From positions 15,604,518 to 15,668,517 of the forward strand of contig JAKZAP010000022.1 in the NCBI GenBank assembly GCA_023053575.1: 64,000 nucleotides of DNA, in the 5' to 3' direction. The position numbers were made by a program, and so were the translations under genes. How positions within the stretch are numbered: position 1 is the stretch's first letter; every line of letters begins with the position of its first letter. The notes beneath the pieces are model-generated. The model had not been told where the DNA came from. It searched no databases and saw only the letters and a program-made list of their open reading frames with translations. Positions 55,095 to 64,000 of this stretch are shown here, in pieces. Origin of the DNA: Branchinecta lynchi. Taxonomy: Eukaryota; Arthropoda; Branchiopoda; Anostraca; Branchinectidae.

Positions 55095-56105
55095 ATAGAA
55101 TAGAATATAATTTACCAAAAAAGCCCGAGGGCCATGGCAACAAAAATTCTAAGAAACGCACTCACTTACATAGATAACACGCAGCTCCTATTCTAAAAAT
55201 CTCCTTCTATGCTCCATCGCAAGCCTCAAGAAACGACCAAGTATTTTTACAGTAGCAAAACACTCATCCTTCATCATCCTTACCATCCATTCTTCATTAA
55301 ACACTCTCTCACCAAATACCTCCTTTCTCCATTCATTCAATTCCACACAATCACACATCAAATGTACTACGCTTTCGTCCTCATGACCACACATAGGACA
55401 GAAGTAAGGACCAATTCTCTCGTTTACTTTACCAATATACTTTCTCCTTGCCCCAAGTGGTAAACTATCAGCCCTCATCTCAATAATATGCTTAATATCC
55501 TCCTTACTTAACCCTGCTTTAAACATAATTCCCTCGCCCCAAGTCTCTTTGGCCGCCTCGAAGAAACGCAGGGACACTGGAATGCCCTTCTGAAATTGCC
55601 AAGTTTGGATCTCTTGGTCTTTTAACCTGATACTCACCATTTTTCCTAATTCTCCAACCTCCATATCTGTCCCTAGCCCCCCATTCCAATACTCATCCAT
55701 ACCACAATCCTGCAAAATTTGTCTGATTAACCGCGGCCACGCTTTTGGTGAATCATCCTTCAGAGCCTCCAGGTACGCTGATTTTAGTAATCTTATTCTT
55801 GGCATATGTATCACTCTCTCCCAAAATCTTATCATATTTACTAGCCTAGCATTTCTTAAAGAGAATAAACCTAATTCCCCTCTCACTACTAAACTGTTCG
55901 TATACTTACTTAGTCCTAACCATTTCTTAAAATAACCTAACTGAATTGTCTCTATTTTTTCACCTTTCTCATGTCCCCACACCTCAGACCCGTAATGCAT
56001 AACTGAAGCTACCTTACTTCTAAATATCTCCTTTTGAATTTTAATATTCTTAATTTCTCTCAAATGACTTCTTAAAATTAAATTTGAACACTGTCTACCT
56101 TTTTC
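55095..56105 (-). pseudogene. LINE family A, C-terminal half of RT ORF (copy 3, longest)
   Basis: An open 291-codon minus-strand frame (extendable to about 305 at its 5' side without a start) contains MHYGSEVWG, ALKDDSPKAWPRLIRQIL, RLKDQEIQTWQFQKG and a CPMCGHEDESVVHLMCDC zinc-knuckle, then LGRFLRLAMEHRRRFLE. This is the region C-terminal to the reverse transcriptase palm in several non-LTR retrotransposons. The palm itself is missing. The 3' UTR has GCCATGGCCCTCGGGCTTTT and a (TTCTA)n tail. The frame is undamaged, which suggests the copy is fairly recent. Confidence 0.82.
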
Positions 56106-56406
56106 AATACTTTTCTCTAAATGACTTCCAAATATTTTTCCTTTCGTCTTCCACCTGCATTGCTACAAGAGAAGACAGGTCAGATGTTAGAAATGCAGAC
56201 AGAAGGGACTGCACCGAGGACTGCACTCCCCTTACGAGGTCGAAAAATCTGAACCGTGTGGAACTAGAGAAGAATGCCAAAATAATTCTGGTTTCTTTCA
56301 ATGGAAAAGAAGACATGTATAATAATAAAAAAAAAATTATTTTATTTTATTTAACTTTTTTGCCCGTGAACAACAAAGTGAAAAACACGAGTACATATGA
56401 AAGAAA

Positions 56407-57686
56407 CAAGACCAAAGGTTTCGATGGGATCCCAAAAATTCAATATCTGATCCAGACAACTGGGTCTTGTCTTAGCCAGATCCAGTCTTCGCCAGACTCC
56501 TTGAACATTTTTACAATTAAAATTCAGAAACAGATTAAGGCCAAATAGCTAATCACCTGAGAAAACCAAGTTCAGATTTGGATTCAGCATGTGTGTTTAC
56601 CCCTATAAGTCATATCTGTTTTGACGAAAACTTCCTGCCACTTCTGCCAATTTCCCGGTTCCGTCCGAACTCCAGAACTACTTGTCCGGCGAAAAAAGAA
56701 AGCTCAAAGACGAAATCAGGGTATCTTCTTTCCCCAGTAATGAACATCTAATCAACTTCAAATAGAAATTTAGCTTATAACAAATTTTCCGATTCCAGCC
56801 GGATTCCGGTCGAACTATATGTCCGGGTAAAATACGATTGTCACACAGGGACTCAACATCTCTTCTTACCCCTAAATCGCTTATCTAATCAACTAGAAAT
56901 AAAACTTTGACTTCCAACAGTTTTCCGGTTTTGGCCGGATTCCGGACGAACTACATGTCCGGGTAGAAACTTGTTTTCACATAAGTGTTCAGCATGTCTT
57001 CTTGCCATAAATCGAACATCCAATCAACTCCAAATTAAACTTTTAATTTTGACAAACTTTCCGGTTTGGACCGGATTCCGGTCGAAATACTTGTCCGTCG
57101 AGAAGATAGTTTTCACCATCGTCTTCAGCATGTCTTCCTACCCCTAAATCGAACATCTAATCAATTTCAAATAAAACTTTTACTTTCAACAAACTTTCCG
57201 GTTTGGGCCGGATTCCGGGCGAAATACTTGTCCGTCGAGAAAATAATTTTCACCATCGTCTTCAGCATGTCCTCCTACCCCTAAATCGAACATCTAATCA
57301 ACTTCAAATAAAACTTTTACTTTCAACAAACTTTCCGGTTTTGGCCGGATTCCGGGCGAACTACTTGTCCGATGACAAAATGGTTTTCACCATCGTGTTC
57401 AGCATGTCTTCTTACCCCATAATCGACTATCACATTAGCTGTTTCAAAATATTTTGTTTGTCCCTTAATTTCAATCCCCTCCCCCACCCCTAAATGTAGA
57501 GCTACAAAGCCCATCTACGAACTTGACTGGTCCGACGACCCAACGAACCTTCTCACCAAGTTTCATCAAAATATCTCATTCCCTTCGAGAGTTATCGTGC
57601 TTACAGACGGACGGACGGACGGACGGACAGACGGACAACTTTTGCGATGTCATAGGTATCCCTCCACTTACGTTTTGGGATCCCAA
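56407..57686 (+). repeat. Alpha element, best copy (six ~135-bp units plus cap)
   Basis: Unit anchors CCGGTTT are at 57061, 57198 and 57335, exactly 137 bp apart. Earlier units are spaced 126-146. It opens with ACAAGACCAAAGGTTTCGAT then GGGATCCCAAAAATT. It closes with a six-fold ACGG/ACAG run and ACGTTTTGGGATCCCAAA. Both ends therefore carry a GGGATCCCA palindrome. Confidence 0.85.
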
Positions 57687-57917
57687 AAAAACAAAAGAAG
57701 AAAAAGAATTGAATATAACACACATACCTAAATAAAACATAACATCTACCCGTGCTGTCTAAATGGTGAATAAGTCACCATAGACAATACGGGTTAATGA
57801 GTAATCACACAAATTTCTGGCAGCTCGTCTTCGAGCTCTTTTTTCAATTCTCCAGACTAGTGCGGGGTCAATAATCCGACGATAATCAATAATCCGACAA
57901 TCAATAATCCGGCGATA

Positions 57918-58030
57918 ATAATCATAATAAAATTATTTATAAGCCCATCAGACACGGAGTATCAATACAAAAAAGAGAAAAAAATAATATAGGGAAATAC
58001 ATAATACCATACAAATAACAACACGAAACT
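57918..58030 (-). mobile_element. Retrotransposon 3' tail, antisense
   Basis: GATACTCCGTGTCTGATGGG, then ATAATTTTATTATGATTATT (minus strand), is similar to the tail at 27650-27710. Confidence 0.5.
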
Positions 58031-58374
58031 AACTTATGAGAGATTAGCTTAATAATGAACCAAAAAATAGAAAGAAGGAACAACAACAACAGAACCAGAA
58101 CTAGAACAAAAAATTGGTTCCAAGGGTGGTTCGAAGGATTTTATGACATTTTAGAAAAAAAGTTTATCCGCAGCACCAAGAGGATACGGCAAGCTGTATC
58201 TCTCCCGCAATCTTCCGTTCCTTGTCCAAGGCAGTACCCGAATGAGGAACTTTCGACATTCGATCCAGCTCTGCAGTACTAAGTCAATTCAGCGCTGTGG
58301 CGCTACCCCACGTTTTATATCTGGCTCCGTTTTGGAAACTATTCACGACTACCGAGCAGTCTCGAGTCCGGTCG

Positions 58375-59645
58375 CTTTATTTTTGTTACCTAAAATATCT
58401 GCTAAAAATGCCACCGTGGACACGCAATAGGTACCTAACAAGAAAATTCTGGTAGAACCCGACGAGGCTGTAGATAAGCTAGTCCAGAAGGTTCTTGGAA
58501 CGGCCGCACACCCGTGGTTAGTAGTACTTTGTGGCCAATGGATGACCACTGATTTACTCGCCTTTTGTGTTTTACTGTATCTGTAGTTTTTTATTTAGTA
58601 GACTTGAACGAATTATAAATGATCAACAACACGTTTTACTTGGAAATTTCCCGGTTAACCAAGTTTATGCTTGTAAATATCTTGGTTTCAATCTTGATTT
58701 AAATTTTAATTGGAAAAAAAACAGTGACATTATTGCAACAAAAATGGCGAGAGGCGTCGGTGTAATGCGCCGATTCAAAAACATTCTACCGGTAATGGCA
58801 TTGAGAGACATTTATTTTTCAATTGTTCATCCATATTTAATATATGGATGTTCTGTGTATGCCAGTAACTTCAATTCTAATTTTAAACGTGTTGAAATTC
58901 TGCAAAATAAAGCTCTCCGTGTTTCGGGTGAGTTAAAAAATTGTCGCCATACAGAAGATTGTTATCGAGGTTTCAATGTGTTGAAAGTTAAACATGTAAG
59001 AGATCAGCAAATTGGTAATTTTGTGTATAGTGTATTAAATAAATTTTCTCCGTCGTATTTTAGTAATTTTTTTTAGTCTGAATTCAGATTACCATGATTA
59101 TGATACGAGGAATAATGATAGACTTGTTAGTGAGCCGCGTAAGAGTAGTAGAGCGTCATTTATAATTATAAATAGTGGTGTGATTGTTTGGAATAATCTA
59201 CTGGCAAGCATTAGGGAGTCTAATATCATTTATTGTTTAAGAATAGATTAAAAAAATATTTGTTGGGTAATTGAGTTGGTTGTTTAATGAAGATTGGGGC
59301 AGGATTGGGGAGGGGAATGGGAATTGGGTAGGCTAGGGGTGTTCGAGTGAAGAAAGCTGATTTGGAGTGAGTTAAGGTCTCACTAAGTGTATTAAAAAAA
59401 AAAAAAAAAAAATGATCAATAGATCTTGATAATTTGATGTCCGTCTTGCACAGGTGACCTGTCGTCACATATTGAGACGGGCCATTGGTTTTAAGAATAT
59501 GTTCACTATGTTGTAGAAATGTTGAAGAAATAAATTCCTTCCTTCCTTCCTTAGTGCTGTATACATTTTATCGTTTCTCTCTTTTGTTCTTTATTTCTTT
59601 TTCTTCCATTTACTCCGTTCTTGTTCAGTTTGAATGTAACGGAGG
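58375..59645 (+). repeat. Pi repeat interrupted by LINE D
   Basis: The halves 58375-58587 and 59551-59645 are collinear with 43262-43567. The interruption is exactly the LINE at 58588-59550. Confidence 0.8.
58588..59550 (+). mobile_element. LINE family D: RT C-terminus and 3' UTR
   Basis: The frame to 59076 reads VNQVYACKYLGFNLDLNFNW, then KMARGVGVMRRFKNILP, YFSIVHPYLIYGCSVYASNF and EILQNKALRVSGE. These are the thumb and C-terminal motifs (YLG-LD, Q-KALR) of Jockey/CR1-type reverse transcriptases. A G-rich 3' UTR, an 18-base poly-A and an (TTCC)n tail follow. It is 5' truncated. The flanks show a 4-5 bp duplication (TAGT). Confidence 0.85.
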
Positions 59646-60367
59646 TTTTGGGTAAAGTTCACTGCCTGATAATAGGCTTTTAAAAGCGGTTTACATGGAA
59701 TTATTAAAGATAGGAAGAAAGAGAACTTGGCCTTTTAAAGTTAAGAGTCTACTGTAGGAATTAGGCCTAGCGTATGTACGGAATAAAGGCCTTGGCCCAA
59801 GTTTAGGTATGCAAGATCTCCTGGCAATAGCAATTAGAATGCTAAAAGACCAAGAAATCCAAAAACGGGAGGGGATGGTAAGTAGGTCAGGGACATTGAA
59901 ATATTATAGACAAGTAAAAGAAGTATGTGGTGAAGAGGTAAATTTTAAGTTAAATTTGTCCCGGTTATATTTGCGGTATTGGATCCAGTTGCGGGCAAGC
60001 TGTCTATCAGTGACTAGACGTAGTTATTTTTTGAAGAGAAAAGATGAAGACCAGCGATTCGGTTGTGCTTGCCGTCTATCTGGTAATGGAGTTGATGATT
60101 TGGTCCGTGTTCCGTGCCGGTGTACAGAGCTTTCGGGGTTAAGAAGGGGAGTATTGGGGGTGAGGTTATGTTACTTCCTAACATCTTAAGGAGCAAAACG
60201 CCAAGCATTATATGTAAAGTTTTGCAGAGTTGTTGATGGTGTGGGGAAATTTCGAGAGAGCGATGGCGGAGTTATAACTAATGTAAAGTTATTTTGTTTT
60301 GTTTTTTTATATGTATTTTCTTGTATATGGTCTTTGGCTTTGAATACAATTGTTATTATTATTATAT
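59646..60367 (+). mobile_element. LINE family A, C-terminus (copy 4)
   Basis: The frame at 59809-60189 has MLKDQEIQKREG, QLRASCLSVTRRSYFLKRK and a degraded knuckle, aligned with RLKDQEIQTWQFQKG and MRADSLPLGARRKYIGK of copy 3. The 3' end is ATGGTCTTTGGCTTTGAATA with an (ATT)n tail. Confidence 0.75.
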
Positions 60368-60446
60368 TCGAAAATAAGCCATTCTAATTTTTATTGTATC
60401 TGATTGAGTTAATGTCCCAGAAAGAGTCTAGAAAATGAGGTAGATG

Positions 60447-62136
60447 CAGGGGCGTCACTAGCCTTTTACGTTTGGGGGGGGGGGGGGGGGAACGTCCGGT
60501 TTGTGCCGACAAAACGCGCCTATTTCCCGCCAGCACCGAAAATAACCCGTGTAAAACTAACTAAGATGCATCCGTAGAGATTATTCCTTTGATGTAATTT
60601 CGTATATTAAAGTTCACATACTTGGCTTTTCATTTTAGTTTTCTCTAAAAAGCGAAGCTTCCAACGATCGTACCAAGAAGTTAAACTAAGCGCCGCAAGT
60701 GAAATTTTATAAATCTGCCTTTTTTCTTGAAGAATTTGGCTATACCTACATACAAGTTCTAGCTTTTAATGTGTTTCGGACCCCCACGCATTTGAATCCT
60801 AAAACGCAAATTAAATGGAACACCGTTCTTCCAATCAAAGAATACTACAAAATGTGCCGCAGGAAAATTTTTGTTTAAATTAACTGTAACGCATCACTCG
60901 AGATTATTCCTTTGATATAATTTCGTATTTAAAGTTCACATGCTGTTCATTTAACTTTCCCTAAAATCGGTCCTTCTTACGCCTGTACCAAGACAAGATG
61001 AACCAAGCGCCGCAGGCGAAATTTTTTAAATCTACTTTTTTTCCGGAGAAATTAAGTTATAGTTCCATACAGTTTCTGGCTTCTAACGTTTTACAAACCC
61101 CTAGAATTTATGTCCTAAAACGAAAACTAAATGATACACCGTTCTTCCAGATAGAGAATACAACAAAATGCGCCACAGGCGAAATTTTGTGTAAAACTGA
61201 CTGTAATGCATCAGTTGAGATTGTTCCTTTAATCTAAATTCATAAATTTAAATTCAAATATTCGGCTTTTCGTTTTGGCTTTCGCTAAAAAGCGAAGCTT
61301 CCAACGACTGTACCCCAGTTGAACTAAGCAACGCCGGCGAAAATTTTTGAAATCTGTATTTTTTTCCGAAAAAATTTGCGCCCGACAAATATTTGCAGAA
61401 TTTGACTTCTTACTTATAAAACGACCCCATGACCCCAAGACCCCCACAAGAATACCGACCCCCGAAAAAAGCATTCAGAATTGGATTTCTTCTGTGTTTT
61501 GCCCGACAAGACTGTAAGGAACTATATTTTGTTTACGTGTAAATAGAAGCCGGCGCACCGACGAGACTTGAACTTTCGGCATATGCCTGATAAGAATTCA
61601 AGAATTTGATTTTTTTTTTTTCTTGTACAAAGAACCCGATGTGCCGCGAGAATACCGACGCCCGGCAAAACCATCGAGCATTTGATTTTGTCTGTGTTTT
61701 GCTCGACTAGACTGTACAGAACTTGATTTCTTACGTGTAAAAATAACCCCTTGTGCCGATGAGACTTGAACTTCCCGAGTGCGCCCGACATTGTTTGCAA
61801 AATTTGATTTAAGTATAAGTAGAACCCGATGTGCCGACGAATCGACCGACGCCCGACAAAAGCATACAAAGTTTATTTCTTCTAGATTCCTTATGTATAA
61901 AAAGAACCCGATGTGCCGACTACCGAGGCACGACAAAAGCATGCAGAATTTGATTTCCTCAGTATTTTGCCCGACAAATTTTTGCAGGATTTCAATTCTT
62001 GCGTGTAAAAAGAACCCGATGTGCCGGCGAGTCGACCGATGCCTGACAAAAGCATGCACAATTTTATTTACTTTTCGCCTGGCTTCGCCCGTCACTGAGG
62101 GGGGGAGCCCCCCCCCCCCCCTTAGTGACGCCCCTG
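60447..62136. mobile_element. 1.69-kb hAT-like element built of tandem units
   Basis: The ends are CAGGGGCGTCACTAG and CTTAGTGACGCCCCTG, each next to a poly-G/C run. The 8-bp flanks GGTAGATG and GGAAGAGG agree at 6 of 8. The left half has three ~300-bp units (AAGCGAAGCTTCCAACGA, GCGCCGCAGGCGAAATTTT). The right half has about seven ~100-bp units (AAGAACCCGATGTGCCGACG, GCCCGACAAAAGCATGCA). No transposase. Confidence 0.8.
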
Positions 62137-62352
62137 GGAAGAGGAACATGAGGACAGAAATGCAGGCAGGAGGCAGGTTACTGCACTTACAAGTTAGCTG
62201 AGCTTACTGCAGACGTGTGTACTGAGCAACTTCCATAAAGGGCAGAATGTGTTTCGTTGTAAAAAATCTGCTTGTTTCGTCTAAGTCTAATGTATGTTCC
62301 TTTTTTTCCACTGTACTACGTCTTTTCAAGTTTTCTTTTGATGAGTTATCAG

Positions 62353-62520
62353 CAGAGGCGTTACTACTCTAAAATGTTTTTTTTTTGGGGGGGGGGAGAG
62401 GGGGGGGGGGAGGGGGGCGGGTCAAGGCATATGGCGATTTTTACTGACTGTTTATTTTTTCAAGAAAATTCGGCTTTTTCTTAGTTAACCGAAGAGGGCT
62501 GGGATATGACAATCTAATTA
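62353..62520. repeat. hAT-like left end with poly-G
   Basis: CAGAGGCGTTACTACTCTAA followed by T- and G-runs and ATTTTTACTGACTG matches the left end at 23809. A partner CGCCACTG at 63208-63215 is possible but not established. Confidence 0.5.
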
Positions 62521-62521
62521 C

Positions 62522-62711
62522 CAAAGCCGTATCCAGGGGGGGGGGGGGTTAGGGGGTTGAAACCCACCGCAACATAAAAAAATACTCATTTGTATAGGCG
62601 TTTTCCTCTGATTTATGTCTTTTTTGTACTTATTTGTCCGACCGGCAGGCAAAACCCACCCCGAAAGGCAACCCCCCCCCCCCCCGAAATAAATTCCTGG
62701 ATACGGGCCTG
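62522..62711. mobile_element. 190-bp hAT-like MITE with 8-bp target duplication
   Basis: The ends CAAAGCCGTATCCAGG and CCTGGATACGGGCCTG are inverted. The flanks CTAATTAC (62514-62521) and CTAATTAA (62712-62719) match 7 of 8. Poly-G and poly-C stand just inside the two ends. Confidence 0.85.
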
Positions 62712-63904
62712 CTAATTAAACTCATTCACTAAATTTGGCTTGAAGACCGGCTGAAAATGCGTTACTTCGTTCTTCCGCTATTCACGAAAATCTATTTTCA
62801 AATAGAGGAATTTCCGTGTGATTTGTGGTACCTCGACACGCTTGTATTTTTGTTGTATGCCATACGAGAAAGATTTATGATTTTTTTTGTTCAGGCACTA
62901 AGCAATCTTCTCCAGTATCACCACTGCCCACTGAAAAGCCTCGTTGTGGTGATATTAAAATCCCGTGTCATAATAGAATCTTCGTTGTGGGGACGGGCGC
63001 AGATATTCTGAACGTCACAACTAGAGCAGATAGTTGAAAAAAAAAGAAAACCTTTGCAGAATCCAAATAAGTAAGTGTATTCAATTGAATGAGACACAAA
63101 TTTTGGCTTTTCAGTCAAACTTTAAGAAAAATAGACTGTTTTTCAAGAAAAAAATGACGATTTTTCCGCGCCTCGTGCCTGTTTCTTTTTCGACCCCCAC
63201 CCAATGCGTGGCGCCACTGTGTAGGCAGCACTGCGTGCCCCTGGATCCCCAAACTCCCAAACCCTTTTCAAATGAGTATTCCCTCCAGCGGTTACACGAA
63301 ACGGTCATAGACTCCGCAAACAACCTGTTACAGAGTATTCTCACTCGAAGACAAAAACGCTACTGACTGTGTTTTTCTGCTGAGGTTTCGCTAAGTCAAC
63401 TGTAAACATGTAAGCATTTTTGGTGTGTGCACTATATCTTATCATCTTGAAACACGGGTTTTAGGGTTGTCGAAAAAAGGAGTTATACTAGGAGCTATGA
63501 ACACTAAGGCTCAGTAATAGAGTGAGGAACCGTCAGAACCACTGCCCGCTAAACTACTTAGTTTCTCCCCTGAATCTAGTAGTTAAAATGATATCTTGTA
63601 AGAACTGAAAAACGGCGCTCTAGAACGAAAGAAAAAAGGTACCGGCATTTGTTGCATTAAAAATTTAAACCATAACTAAGGTGCACGCGCAAACATTCCT
63701 GAAACTAATCGACAAAAAGCGTTCTAACTCCTAACGTTCTATCTATTACTCTACAAAGTCTTGCTTATCAACTGGGCGGAAGTGCGATTCAGAATTACAG
63801 CAAGTACAGGGATATCCCCACCGAAAATCCCCCTAAGAATTTCCAAAAGCTCCTGACACCGACTTAAAATTACCAATTTCTTCTTCTATGCAACCGCAAA
63901 GAGG
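62712..63904. other. Unassigned right-hand sequence
   Basis: The stretch 62752-62860 resembles 48700-48820 in reverse (both contain GATTTGTGGTACCTC). The 63045-63125 stretch resembles 7660-7760. No exon is supported. Confidence 0.4.
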
Positions 63905-63929
63905 ACAACCATTTTCAGATAATGCATAT

Positions 63930-64000
63930 AACGGCTACGTCTGCTATGGTGCTTTAGCAACGATATTTCGGCCCATCAACGTCTGGGAACGTCTAGGACC
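63930..64000 (+). repeat. Iota repeat, cut by window edge
   Basis: TAACGGCTACGTCTGCTATG and CGATATTTCGGCCC correspond to the arm at 41300-41350. Confidence 0.6.

Noticed and set aside
55188..56063. 291-codon open frame as a host gene
   Set aside because: Its zinc-knuckle C-terminus and LGRFLRLA tail recur in three other truncated copies with LINE-type 3' tails, so it is retrotransposon sequence.
61598..62149. 183-codon minus-strand frame with repeated RRHIGFFL motifs
   Set aside because: It is the translation of ~100-bp tandem units inside the hAT-like element; the repeats explain the open frame.

Overview
The window is eukaryotic, almost certainly from an invertebrate animal. It has spliced exons with GT-AG borders, kilobase-scale introns and very dense transposon-derived sequence (non-LTR retrotransposon fragments, hAT-like, TA-flanked and fold-back elements, tandem-unit repeats), with no bacterial gene organisation. 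I cannot name the phylum. At least thirty runs of nine or more G or C occur, mostly inside repeats.

One cellular gene is convincing: an SLC13-family sodium-coupled di/tricarboxylate transporter on the minus strand. Its start codon is at 50715 and it runs leftwards off the window edge. Exons recovered by hand, in transcription order, are E1 50614-50715, E2 42482-42747, E3 27112-27226, E4 21801-21946, an array of five copies of E5, E6 6691-6813 and E7 3192-3386. All junction phases agree and the joined reading frame is open. About 356-363 residues are present, roughly the first 60% of a usual SLC13 protein. The first SNT sodium-site motif falls at residues 140-142. The second half of the protein must lie beyond position 1.

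The most striking feature is the E5 array (9482-19941). It holds five tandem versions of the exon encoding the conserved GGTGT loop. Copies a, b, d and e are open, have splice sites and are phase 2-2. Copy c is a decayed relic. The copies differ in the loop segment that follows GGTGT (TGTAPN in e; IGSSPQ, IGSGPQ and IGSGTQ in a, b and d). This looks like a cassette of alternative exons that could tune ion or substrate handling of a plasma-membrane transporter.

The rest is intronic or intergenic repeat sequence. I use Greek labels for families defined only within this window. Alpha has ~137-bp tandem units ending in a GGATCC palindrome. Beta is poly-G rich with terminal hairpins. Gamma has units carrying a GGGCCCA core. 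Mu and nu are other dispersed repeats, kappa is a 305-bp MITE, and there are several TIR or fold-back elements. At least four retrotransposon families are represented: a CR1/L2-like element at 28095-30476 with three frameshifts, a second reverse transcriptase fragment at 30477-31335, a four-copy family with a zinc-knuckle C-terminus, and a further one at 58588-59550. Several nested insertions can be dated relative to each other because empty sites are also present. To the right of 50.9 kb I find no cellular gene.
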